64,000 nt of DNA from the NCBI RefSeq assembly GCF_010450875.1, contig NZ_CP048420.1:7466-71465 (forward strand), given 5' to 3'. The notes beneath the pieces were generated by a model. The model did not search any database. It was not told the DNA's origin and saw nothing but the letters and a program-made list of their open reading frames with translations. Within the stretch, counting starts at the first letter, position 1, and each line of letters opens with the position of its first letter. This document shows, in pieces, positions 50,901 through 57,630 of this stretch. The stretch is from Sphingomonas insulae. Lineage in GTDB: Bacteria; Pseudomonadota; Alphaproteobacteria; Sphingomonadales; Sphingomonadaceae. A program made the position numbers and the translations under genes.

Positions 50901-51083
50901 GCGGATGTCCGTCAGATCGATGCCGGTCCGGGGGCCCTCGCCTTCACGCTCGGCGATCCCAAGGCGCGATTGTCCGAACCCTTCCAGTCCTCGAAACGGC
51001 GTTGGCTCGTACGGGAGCGTATCGCCGATCCTCTGGCGCGGAGCGAACGGGTTCGCGAATTGCTGGGCGAAATCCACGTTTGA
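47931..51083 (+). CDS. Mfd-like superfamily 2 DNA translocase (TRCF paralogue)
   Basis: About 1050 residues, shorter than housekeeping Mfd at about 1150. The N-terminal UvrB-like module is degenerate. A CarD-like RNA-polymerase-interaction segment follows (GAELRVGDLIVHEDHGIGAV). The translocase has Walker A GDVGYGKTEVALRAA near residue 553, VIDEEQRFGAKAKADLH, TLSATPIPRTLQ, ATNIIEAGLDVPRANTMIVH, and QLRGRVGRGGRRGQ. The C-terminal part resembles domain D7. It could displace stalled RNA polymerase and promote repair. GGAGAG precedes the ATG. A second, normal mfd on the chromosome is expected but not visible. Confidence 0.88.
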   Translation: MLKRTDDAIIASDRTRITVLPAASVAARVLTTGGKRSIVVVDDDARAEAIARLAEAFAPAVTVVHLAASDALPGDAAPPSAANVGRRVEALRRLRDGTTARPDDPVLLVLSAEASAVRYAAPDAFDEMPPVFAVGDRIDIETLPAIAESIGYLVDDRVDEPGEIAIRGSVIDIFPADHPYPVRIEFADGHITGIRSYDAVTQLGSGDLESVTIGRASEPELGDGVTITAHLPDADIFLDPGVANRRDRFLALAMDGSARRRSQAELVDEAMWEAAIADRHSLLSPEAVLPTPRFVERRDPLRAFRSFARAALAEGNLLIAGSARDLRFLSSRIGLDIADARSFADAAAQPAGTASMLVAPLDHGFVHDGMSVVAAADLLGSRAKLDDAHPASASAFGEGAELRVGDLIVHEDHGIGAVVGLEAVQLDETSSTDAIVLEYAKGARRLVSVAEADRIWRYGADADAVKRDALDGGSWTKRRVGIDTAIAESARRLQALAAERDARTSDPIVPDNAAYERFASGFAFSETPDQARAIAAVRSDLASGRPMDRLVVGDVGYGKTEVALRAAAIVALAGRQVAVVAPTTVLIRQHLATFAKRFEGTGLTVAGLSRLSTSAERKRVCAGLADGSIHIVVATSTVAGKAVTFRDLALVVIDEEQRFGAKAKADLHAMGAGHVLTLSATPIPRTLQSAMVGLQAMSIIATPPARRQPIRTTIGSFDDQAVRRALQRERTRGGQSFVVVPRIEDIAPLADKLGKLVPELGLVVAHGKMEASQLDDAMTAFAAGDGDILLATNIIEAGLDVPRANTMIVHHADRFGLSQLHQLRGRVGRGGRRGQIMLLTAGDAAIADATLKRLRALQAFDQLGAGFAISSRDLDMRGAGDLVGEEQAGHMKLIGIDLYQHLLGQALKAARGEETEQWQPVLNLGLGGLLPEEWIPETDVRLTLYSQLAHLTEVGALEVFASELEDRFGALPPAAAQLIETARIRLLASGADVRQIDAGPGALAFTLGDPKARLSEPFQSSKRRWLVRERIADPLARSERVRELLGEIHV

Positions 51084-51209
51084 TCGGGCAGCCCGGTGGC
51101 ATGGCCCGTCGACGACCGTGTACGATCGGTTCGACCGCCGGGCGTGTCCGGGCGATCGGCAGCATGAAGGGGGCGGATGGCGGCCAGGGTCATGCACTCG
51201 TCGACTTCG

Positions 51210-51829
51210 TCGGCCGCCCGAGTTCGCGATACAGCCGATGATTGCGCTTGTGGTCGATCTTCCAGCCCTCCCGCCGGAGTAGCACATGGATGCGTCGATA
51301 CCCGTAGCAAACACGGGTCGCAGTCACTCCCTGATCTGCATCTTGAGGCCGGCCTGATCGAGGCGGCGGGACTGATAGCGCTGGATTGATCGATTGATCG
51401 GAAATGCGCTGCAGGCTCGCCGTTCGCTAACTTGGTAGCTCGCCTGCAAATAGCCGACGATCTCCCGGGCTCGATCAGGCCTTACATTTTTCGGCGCATG
51501 ACATCCTGTAGCATCTCCTTGTCCAGGCTGAGGTTCGCCACCATCCTCAGCAGGCCGAGGATGGAACAACGGTCGAGCAGGTTTGCCGGAAGGCCGGCAT
51601 ATCGATCCAGACCTACTAGCGATGGCGTAGCAAATACGGAGGGCTGATGCCGTCGGAGATGAAACGCCTGAAAGTGCTGGAGGAGGAGAACGTCCGGCTT
51701 AAGTGGCTGAACGCTATCTGCTGCTCGCTGAACTTCGACTTTTTCCATTAACGGATTCCCTCGTCCGGCACTTGCCAAACCTAACCGGGAATTTCTCGAA
51801 TAATGAACCAATCCGGAGGGCTCAGGTCA
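51210..51829 (-). mobile_element. Truncated IS3-family element with an internal micro-inversion
   Basis: The terminal GGGCTCAGGTCA at 51818-51829 is the start of the element on the minus strand and matches the element at 18.6 kb. OrfA begins MEKVEVQRAADSV near 51735. Its central part, 51543-51708, is present in the opposite orientation (EQVCRKAGISIQTY, stop, RWRSKYGGLMPSEMKRLKVL on the plus strand). OrfA then ends correctly (VANLSLDKEMLQDVMRRKM), and orfB continues to about HRLYRELG near 51210, where it is lost. It is inert. The 51084-51209 stretch between it and the helicase shows nothing recognisable. Confidence 0.8.
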
Positions 51830-52018
51830 CACCGTACCCCACCGCTCCTTCAAGTCTGCGAACCAAAAGCCAGACGCTGACATCCTGTCCACGATGGGCG
51901 GGCTTACTTCGCTACCCAACCGCCCCTGTAGCGCCTCCAGATCGACGTGGAGCAACGTACGACATCGTCGGCAGCGCGATCCTGCCCAGGGAAAGTAACT
52001 AATCATCTCGTCCAGCAT
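51827..52018 (-). CDS. Small Cys-containing protein, probably truncated by the IS
   Basis: The 63-residue frame MLDEMISYFPWAGSRCRRCR and LLHVDLEALQGRLGSEVSPP resembles the N-terminal part of short sphingomonad zinc-ribbon-like proteins (CxxC then DLEAL..RLG). Its stop codon is the terminal TGA of the IS inverted repeat (51827-51829), so the original C-terminus was probably lost when the element inserted. It could also be a chance frame. Confidence 0.35.
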   Translation of the reverse strand: MLDEMISYFPWAGSRCRRCRTLLHVDLEALQGRLGSEVSPPIVDRMSASGFWFADLKERWGTV

Positions 52019-52317
52019 GCGGGTCTAGGTCGGCCAAAACGGCACGATGTCGACGGTGTGTGCCATGTTGCCTAACAAACGATCGGCATTGCCCAGCGGT
52101 CCCGCATCTGCGATCCTGTAAGCAAGGACGGTGAAGGCCCGTCCCCGGGGCGTAGGAACCCCTCTGATGCGCAGCCGGTCGAGAGCTTCTCGGCCGGGTG
52201 GCTGTCGCGCATGTCCAAGGCTCTGCCCAAAGGCGGCAGCGCCTTGTGCTGCGCGCAGGGTTCCTAACGCCCGGCTATCACGGCCGGGCACTGCCTCTTC
52301 CTCAATCAGGAGGCGGT
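52019..52317. other. Intergenic region upstream of the winged-helix gene
   Basis: The only structure I see is a 7-bp stem, GCCCGGC (52269-52275) with GCCGGGC (52283-52289), 18 bp before the CAGGAGG ribosome site of the next gene. It could modulate translation or end an upstream transcript. No gene is supported here. Confidence 0.4.
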
Positions 52318-52770
52318 ATGACGGACCCGGATAAAAGCAACGATCAACACTATTTCGATGCACTCAAACTGGTCGAGTGGATCGTGATGGCCTTCGATAT
52401 CGAAACCAAGGGGGAGGGCGGGCGCAACAGCGGCGCGATCGGTATGTCGGGGTGCCGCGTCTTCAATACGCTTGCCAGAAAGCCCGGCGCTTTTGTTCGG
52501 CTCGTACCGCTCAGATACTCCGAATTAGTCGAGGAAAGTGGCTTGTCCCGCAGCACCATCGGTCATGCCGTAGACCGCCTGATCGAGCACCTCCTGCTGT
52601 CAGTCGTCGGGCGTTCCGGTGATCCCACAGGCCGCATGGCTATGCTCCATCTGCCGCCAAGAGTGCTGTCTTTGTACGAGCGCCGCGAGGGAAGACCCGG
52701 TTCAAGCCGAGAGCCTGTTCCACGCGCCGAAGTGGCAAAAGCGTTGGCAGTATTAAGCCGGGAGGCATGA
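52318..52770 (+). CDS. Winged-helix (MarR/GntR-like) DNA-binding protein
   Basis: A 150-residue protein. The ATG has CAGGAGG at ideal spacing. The DNA-binding part is LRYSELVEESGLSRSTIGHA, VDRLIEHLLLSVVGRSGDPT and GRMAMLHLPPRVLSLYERRE, a helix-turn-helix with a beta wing. The N-terminal helix (YFDALKLVEWIVMAFDIETK) may dimerise. It overlaps the next small gene by ATGA. It may regulate the mobilisation region downstream. The target is not evident. Confidence 0.65.
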   Translation: MTDPDKSNDQHYFDALKLVEWIVMAFDIETKGEGGRNSGAIGMSGCRVFNTLARKPGAFVRLVPLRYSELVEESGLSRSTIGHAVDRLIEHLLLSVVGRSGDPTGRMAMLHLPPRVLSLYERREGRPGSSREPVPRAEVAKALAVLSREA

Positions 52771-52934
52771 GCATGGGTGCAGGTGAGGGACTACAATCGC
52801 GGGTCAGAAAGCGAGGCCACACGGAAGCGGCCGCAGGTTTTCGCCGAAGCCTTCGAACCCGCAACATCGTGCTTGTCGTCGTAGGCGCCGAAGCGGTTCT
52901 GCTTGCGCTGTTACGCATTGCCGGTTGCAGCTGA
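52767..52934 (+). CDS. Small membrane protein (55 aa)
   Basis: The frame starts with an ATGA overlap with the winged-helix gene. The first 33 residues are basic (SRVRKRGHTEAAAGFRRSLR) and the rest is one hydrophobic helix (NIVLVVVGAEAVLLALLRIA), ending GCS. The overlap and amphipathic layout suggest a real gene. Topology would be C-terminus out. Function is unknown. Confidence 0.5.
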   Translation: MSMGAGEGLQSRVRKRGHTEAAAGFRRSLRTRNIVLVVVGAEAVLLALLRIAGCS

Positions 52935-52995
52935 GGATGTCACGTTTCCTTCGAAATTGCCGCGGTTTCGATGCCCCGTGGAGAGCGTACATCCG

Positions 52996-53337
52996 GTGAG
53001 CCGAAAGCATAATCATCGCGGCCAAGTGCTCCGTTCCGAGCAACGTGCCGATCGTCTCCAGCTTCGCGCCGACCAGCTCGGCCGACGATCGGCACGGCAG
53101 CTGGGCGTCGTCATCAGCCTTGCGAGAATGGCTGAGTTGCGCACCATCATCGCCGCGTCCGAACTGCCGGATACGATCCGCAAGGTGGGGAAAGTAGGGC
53201 TGTCGGCCGACGCCTATGAGATCAAGTTCGACGTCGAAATGCTGGTCGCCGTCTACGATCGGCGGGGCCAGTCCATTGCCATGTTTCTGCTGCCTGACGC
53301 TCCTGGAATTACGCGGACGATACCGACCAACGTGTGA
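52996..53337 (+). CDS. Hypothetical protein
   Basis: A protein of about 113 residues with a GTG start at 52996, GGAGAG upstream at rather long spacing. The N-terminus is basic (SRKHNHRGQVLRSEQRADRL), then SLARMAELRTIIAASELPDT and VDVEML-type FDVEMLVAVYDRRGQSIAMF. I do not recognise the family. It ends 11 bp from the convergent VbhA-like gene. An upstream frame extends to 52903, so the start is uncertain. Confidence 0.4.
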   Translation: MSRKHNHRGQVLRSEQRADRLQLRADQLGRRSARQLGVVISLARMAELRTIIAASELPDTIRKVGKVGLSADAYEIKFDVEMLVAVYDRRGQSIAMFLLPDAPGITRTIPTNV

Positions 53338-53348
53338 CGGTCAGAGTA

Positions 53349-53570
53349 CTATCGACGCGCGGTATCGGATGCCAGGATGGCTGCAGTCAGCTCAACGCTG
53401 CTGATCTCGCCGGCGACATAGCTGGCGTTCAGGCGCTCGATCTCACCTGAGAGAATGCCTCCTTCGTAGCGGATAGATCCTCGTGCGAAATCGACCTCCC
53501 GCTGTCGACGAACGCGCTCATCTTCGCTGATCGAAGGCTGAGCAGGCGAGGCTGAGTTGATGCCGTTCAA
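53349..53570 (-). CDS. VbhA-like antitoxin (Fic inhibitor), orphan
   Basis: A 73-residue protein resembling VbhA-family antitoxins, which block Fic-domain AMP transferases. Class I inhibitors insert an (S/T)xxxE(G/N) helix into the Fic active site. Here Ser32-Ile-Arg-Tyr-Glu36-Gly37 fits exactly, within RQREVDFARGSIRYEGGILS. The rest (EIERLNASYVAGEISSVELT) matches the family's second helix pair. The start is a TTG with AGGA 8 bases upstream. No Fic gene is found within the window, so the partner is missing or lies elsewhere. Confidence 0.68.
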   Translation of the reverse strand: MNGINSASPAQPSISEDERVRRQREVDFARGSIRYEGGILSGEIERLNASYVAGEISSVELTAAILASDTARR

Positions 53571-53891
53571 GGGTGCTGTCCTTCCGTTGAACTACCGCGG
53601 CGATGCCTCAGGATCGGGACCAAATGCGTCGTTCTGAAGCATCACCGGCAGATCAAAACCTGTACCATGAAAGAGCTTTTAGCGCGAGCCGGATGGGCGA
53701 TGACGTGGCTCAGTGTGCGCGCGAAATATGATCATTGAGGGTGAGCAGGCCTGCGCCTCGGCGGCTCGTCATGCAATCGAAACGAGGGCTTTCCTGATCA
53801 CACAACCTCCTCCGCGCCCGCTGAGATTATGACCTGGGAAGAAGGCTAGTCGATTCAAGGAAATGCAGCTAAGGAAGGGATGGCAGGATAT

Positions 53892-53929
53892 GCCAACCGG
53901 CACCGATGTATACATCGGCTTGGTTGGCG
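53892..53929. promoter_or_regulatory. Palindromic site before mobC, candidate oriT or operator
   Basis: CCGATGTATACATCGG at 53903-53918 is a perfect 16-bp palindrome. Outer arms GCCAACC (53892-53898) and GGTTGGC (53922-53928) extend it imperfectly. It is about 22 bp before the mobC ATG. Relaxosome nicking regions and MobC operators typically contain such dyads. The rest of 53571-53891 contains no gene I can support. Confidence 0.4.
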
Positions 53930-53950
53930 TCGCTGCACGGGGCTCGAGAG

Positions 53951-54532
53951 ATGATCGTCACAACGCGAGTATCTGACGTACTGGCCGACGCGATCGACCG
54001 CGTCGCGGCTGCGAACGGGCAGACCCGCAGCGCATGGATCGCCAACGTCCTTCTTCGAGCGGCGGTGTCGGACGAGAGCCAGGCCGTACCAGTGCTACCG
54101 GTTCAGGGCAGGGGGCTTCCCGATGAATATATTCGCGTCACAGTGCGGCTGCATCGCAGCGAGGTCGAGGCGATTGACACGGTCGGCGCACCGCTCAGGC
54201 TCAGTCGTCATGCATGGATTAAGCGGGCGCTGCGCTGGCAACTCTGGGACAAGGCCGGCAACCTGCGCCTCGCCTCGATCAGCCAGGACGAGCTCAAGAA
54301 ACTGCGCAAGCAGGTGATGGCGATCGGTCGCAACATCAATCAAGCGGTGCACGCGATGAACGCGGCAAACCAGCCGGAGAGCTCGCTCGATGTGGCGCGA
54401 ATTGCTGCGCCATTCCTCGAGACGTGTGCCGAATTGAAGACCCTGCTGTTCGCTATGCGACGAGAGTTGACGTCCTATGCTAGCGCCGAAGTCAGCTACT
54501 GGACCAGCGCATCCAAGGCTGCCGACGAATGA
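53951..54532 (+). CDS. mobC: MobC-like relaxosome accessory protein
   Basis: A 193-residue protein. The N-terminal half has RHH-type segments (TTRVSDVLADAIDRVAAANG and RVTVRLHRSEVEAIDTVGAP). The C-terminal half carries the MobC signature ELKKLRKQVMAIGRNINQAV. MobC binds oriT and helps the relaxase open the strands. The ATG at 53951 is preferred over one at 53906 that lies within the upstream palindrome. It overlaps the relaxase gene by ATGA. Confidence 0.82.
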   Translation: MIVTTRVSDVLADAIDRVAAANGQTRSAWIANVLLRAAVSDESQAVPVLPVQGRGLPDEYIRVTVRLHRSEVEAIDTVGAPLRLSRHAWIKRALRWQLWDKAGNLRLASISQDELKKLRKQVMAIGRNINQAVHAMNAANQPESSLDVARIAAPFLETCAELKTLLFAMRRELTSYASAEVSYWTSASKAADE

Positions 54533-56376
54533 GCTTCCAGCTTTCTTCCGGGACCCTCGATAAGCTCGCGGGTGTGTATGCGCCGCCTCGCAAGCACCGT
54601 CCGGGCAGCGGCGGTGGGAGAGCGAAAGGCGCAACCACGGGCGGTTCCGCGATCGCGCTGCTGCTACCGAAAGGGGGCGCAGGGCGCGCCGACTTTACGA
54701 CCAGTCCGCAGTTGAAGCATGCGTTCGGAAGCGGCGCCCAAGAGCGGGTCAGCGATCGTGCGATCAGGACGCTGGAGCGTACCGCGCGCGGCGTGCCCGA
54801 GGTCATGGTTCGAGTGACCGGGCGGCAGACCGGCAGTGGCCATGTGCTCGCAAACTTCGCCTACATCAGCCGGTTGGGACACGGCGCGGGCAAGGAATTG
54901 GCGCTTCATACAAGCGAAGAAGACGTCCTTCGCGATGGCCGAGACATGCAAATTCTGGCGCAGGATTGGCACGAGTGGGAGATGGGTGGCGACGGTCGGC
55001 GAAAGGGCGCGACGTCGATCTCGATGATCCTGTCGATGCCGGCGGGCACCGACCCCGAGCGGTTGCAGGAGGCCGCGCTCGACTTTGCACGCACCGAATT
55101 CGCCAACCGATCGTGGGTCGCTTCGCTGCACGTCGACCGCGATCATCCGCACGTCCACCTGACCATCGCGCGGCGCGATCTCGATGGTCGACGCTTCAAT
55201 CCGGATCGCGACGATCTCTTCCGTTACCGCCAGCGTTTCGCCCAGAAGCTGCGTGTCCGCGGCATCGAGGCGAACGCGACACCGGCCCGGGCACGGGGTA
55301 TCGATCCGGTCCACGAGCCGATCGCTGCCCGCAAGGTGCGCGCGAAAGGAGAGGTGCCGCGCATCGATAAAAGTCGGACCGAGCGCGCGGCACGGCTCCG
55401 AGAACAGGGCGTCATCGATCCGGCGCAAGCCGCGCTTGCACGCCGCCATGCATCGATCCGATCGGCGCACATCCAGGCCTTCGCCTTGCTGTCGCAGTCA
55501 CCCAACGTGGCCGATCAATTCGTCGCACAGAGCGTCGAGAAGTTCGTCATGGCGATGCCGTCTCCCGAGCCTAATTCGGCCCGAGCGGTGCGTCTGGCAC
55601 GTGAGCAGGAGGCGGAACGTGCGGCAGCGCGCGTGCGGGCGCGTTTTTCCGATTTGGCGAAGCCATTGTCCGATACCGGCATCAGCAGGCTTCAAGCTCT
55701 CAGCGATAAGTTGAAGGCGCGTGCGCCCTCTGCCGCCCCATCCATGAGGGCAGATCAGCAGCAGCCAGCGAAGCCGCAAGGACCAGCGGAGCCACGCGGA
55801 ATATCCCGCCCGGATCATCTACCCGAAAGCACTAACCGGCGTGATCTGGCCGGCGCGATCCAGCTTTATGCCCGCGCAGTCGTGGATGTCGCCGGGATGC
55901 AGAAAAGGGGGCTTCCGGTGCTGCCGCATCAATTGGCGGCGCTCGAGCAAACCAGCGAGGCGTTGGATGCCATACGGTACAATGGCCTGCGTCACTTCGT
56001 GACCGCGATCGAGCGCAATCCGATGCTCGTCCACGATGCCGCTGCCGGTGATGTGCGTGGGTCGCTCGAAGCGATGGCCGTGGAAGCGCAGGTCGACCAA
56101 GATCCGAAGCTCCGCGCCGAGCGGTTCATGGAGCGCTGGTGGAAGGTCGAGATTGAAAGGAGTCTGGGTGATCCCATGGTCAGGATCCTCAGGGGACACA
56201 TGGTCGACGATCTTTATCATGATCCAGCCCTGCGTGATGAACTCGAGCGCTGCGCCCCCGAATTGGGGCTGAAGCGCAGCGAGCACCCAACGCCCGAGCA
56301 GATGCTCCAGCGGTGGCTACTGGAGATGGACCGGGACCGCGAGCGACAGCAGGACCGTGGCGGACCGGGTCGCTAA
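54529..56376 (+). CDS. Relaxase/mobilisation nuclease (HUH)
   Basis: A 615-residue MobA/VirD2-like relaxase. LANFAYISRLG near residue 110 may hold the catalytic Tyr. KGATSISMILSMPAGTDPER precedes the HUH metal site HVDRDHPHVH at 201-210 (three His). The domain ends near RVRGIEANATPARARGIDPV. The C-terminal 300 residues are helical and charged, with no helicase or primase motif visible, so this is probably a mobilisation and not a self-transfer system. No mating-pair genes are in the window. Confidence 0.88.
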   Translation: MSFQLSSGTLDKLAGVYAPPRKHRPGSGGGRAKGATTGGSAIALLLPKGGAGRADFTTSPQLKHAFGSGAQERVSDRAIRTLERTARGVPEVMVRVTGRQTGSGHVLANFAYISRLGHGAGKELALHTSEEDVLRDGRDMQILAQDWHEWEMGGDGRRKGATSISMILSMPAGTDPERLQEAALDFARTEFANRSWVASLHVDRDHPHVHLTIARRDLDGRRFNPDRDDLFRYRQRFAQKLRVRGIEANATPARARGIDPVHEPIAARKVRAKGEVPRIDKSRTERAARLREQGVIDPAQAALARRHASIRSAHIQAFALLSQSPNVADQFVAQSVEKFVMAMPSPEPNSARAVRLAREQEAERAAARVRARFSDLAKPLSDTGISRLQALSDKLKARAPSAAPSMRADQQQPAKPQGPAEPRGISRPDHLPESTNRRDLAGAIQLYARAVVDVAGMQKRGLPVLPHQLAALEQTSEALDAIRYNGLRHFVTAIERNPMLVHDAAAGDVRGSLEAMAVEAQVDQDPKLRAERFMERWWKVEIERSLGDPMVRILRGHMVDDLYHDPALRDELERCAPELGLKRSEHPTPEQMLQRWLLEMDRDRERQQDRGGPGR

Positions 56377-56449
56377 GGCCTTTCTTCGCTCTTGAGGGCA
56401 GGAGTACCCAGACTCAGCGTCGAGGCGTGACACCAGGAGCTGACGGTTC

Positions 56450-57124
56450 CTAAATCGCCTTCTCATGCTTCCATCCGTCATTCGTCAGAACGAGAGCCGC
56501 CTTGCCGTCCAGGCTTTCTGCCGTGTTGCGAGCGAGATCTGGGAAGGCGGCCTTAACCTTCGGGTTCTTGGCCCAGTCCGGCAAGTCGGTCAGATGGTAC
56601 TTGTAGCTCACCTGTGACAGGGTCATGCCCATCATGTCAGCAGGCTGAGTGAAGTTGGTAACCTCGTCGACGTGCGGCTTGCCGTAACATAGACCGGTTC
56701 GCTTCCCGCCCATGGTCGATGGACCGGCGTCCTTGCTGTAAGCTGCCTTGCCCTGATCGGTCAGATCGTAGGCGATAACGGCCACCTTGCGTTCGGCACC
56801 ACCGAACATGTTCTGCTGCTCGATCTCAGTCGTCGATTTCTTCATGATGCCGGCATCGACAAGGGCATCGAGCGGTGCCAACCGCCTCTGCCGTGCTTCC
56901 TCGGCAAATTGCTGCGTCCTGGGCGTAGCCTCGACATAGGCCGGCAGTGCGTCATACTTCTGCCCCGGCGCGGTGACCGTACCGTTAGGAACGTTGAGAC
57001 AGGGCGGGCCCTTCTCGATCCAATCGTTTATCGCATGCGCGAAGTTGCTCTTGTTCGCCTCCTTAGCGTTGGAGCATCCCGCCAAAGCGGTGATTGATAA
57101 GGCGAGTAGGGGGACAACCTTCAT
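56450..57124 (-). CDS. Lipoprotein of unknown function
   Basis: A 224-residue protein with the lipobox signal MKVVPLLALSITALAGCSNA (Cys17). The mature part has FAHAINDWIEKGPPCLNVPN, KVAVIAYDLTDQGKAAYS, LCYGKPHVDEVTNFTQPADM and TLSQVSYKYHLTDLPDWAKN, and ends AALVLTNDGWKHEKAI. This two-lobed alpha/beta pattern recurs in small Gram-negative lipoproteins annotated only as hypothetical. It is monocistronic, convergent with the relaxase. Confidence 0.75.
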   Translation of the reverse strand: MKVVPLLALSITALAGCSNAKEANKSNFAHAINDWIEKGPPCLNVPNGTVTAPGQKYDALPAYVEATPRTQQFAEEARQRRLAPLDALVDAGIMKKSTTEIEQQNMFGGAERKVAVIAYDLTDQGKAAYSKDAGPSTMGGKRTGLCYGKPHVDEVTNFTQPADMMGMTLSQVSYKYHLTDLPDWAKNPKVKAAFPDLARNTAESLDGKAALVLTNDGWKHEKAI

Positions 57125-57300
57125 CCGGTGAGCTCCTGATGTTCGGTGCGCAGCTTAACCAAGGCGAACAAGGTTGCCACCACCAATCGAGATAATTGGC
57201 TCCTGCTTATCCAACCCGTGTACTGATGCGGCCCCGCATTTCGTATTGCGGGTCATGGTTATTGCAGCTTTTATGCAGGCAGAACTGCGGAGCTACACCT

Positions 57301-57426
57301 ATGAAAATCCCGGCTGTGTCTCTTACTGCGTTGGTGATGATCCTTGCCCCGGGTGAGGGCTGGGCACAGACTGCACATCCGCTCAACGCTACGCGGATCG
57401 CCAGAAGACAGCATTTTCGCAACTGA
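57301..57426 (+). CDS. Short secreted peptide (41 aa)
   Basis: The frame begins MKIPAVSLTALVMILAPGEG with a plausible signal peptide cut at GWAQ-TA, leaving a basic tail (HPLNATRIARRQHFRN). GGAG is 8 bases before the ATG. Most of the product would be signal peptide, so it may be a truncated secreted protein. The rest of 57125-57630 shows no further gene. Confidence 0.4.
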   Translation: MKIPAVSLTALVMILAPGEGWAQTAHPLNATRIARRQHFRN

Positions 57427-57630
57427 CGCGTCACCGTTTCGGTTTCCCCTATCGTCTTGCGGCGCCATCGTCCTCATCTGGTTGAAAGCCGCGCCATGCC
57501 GCCGATCGGGGCGTCTTACGGAAGAGTAAGCGTACGCTGCGCCGGTAGGGCTGACGCGACGCAGGTGTTCTTCCCTCGGGGTCAGACACCAAGTTGAAGA
57601 TCGACTACAACTCAATGGGTTACGATCGCC

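Noticed and set aside
53568..53605. A tRNA-like segment on the minus strand (GGTAGTTCAACGGAAGGACA)
   Set aside because: It resembles a D-arm, but no matching acceptor stem or TPsiC arm follows. It coincides with the start of the VbhA-like gene.
57560..57610. GGGGTCAGACACCAAGTTGAAG as the end of a mobile element
   Set aside because: No partner inverted repeat was found in the neighbouring sequence.
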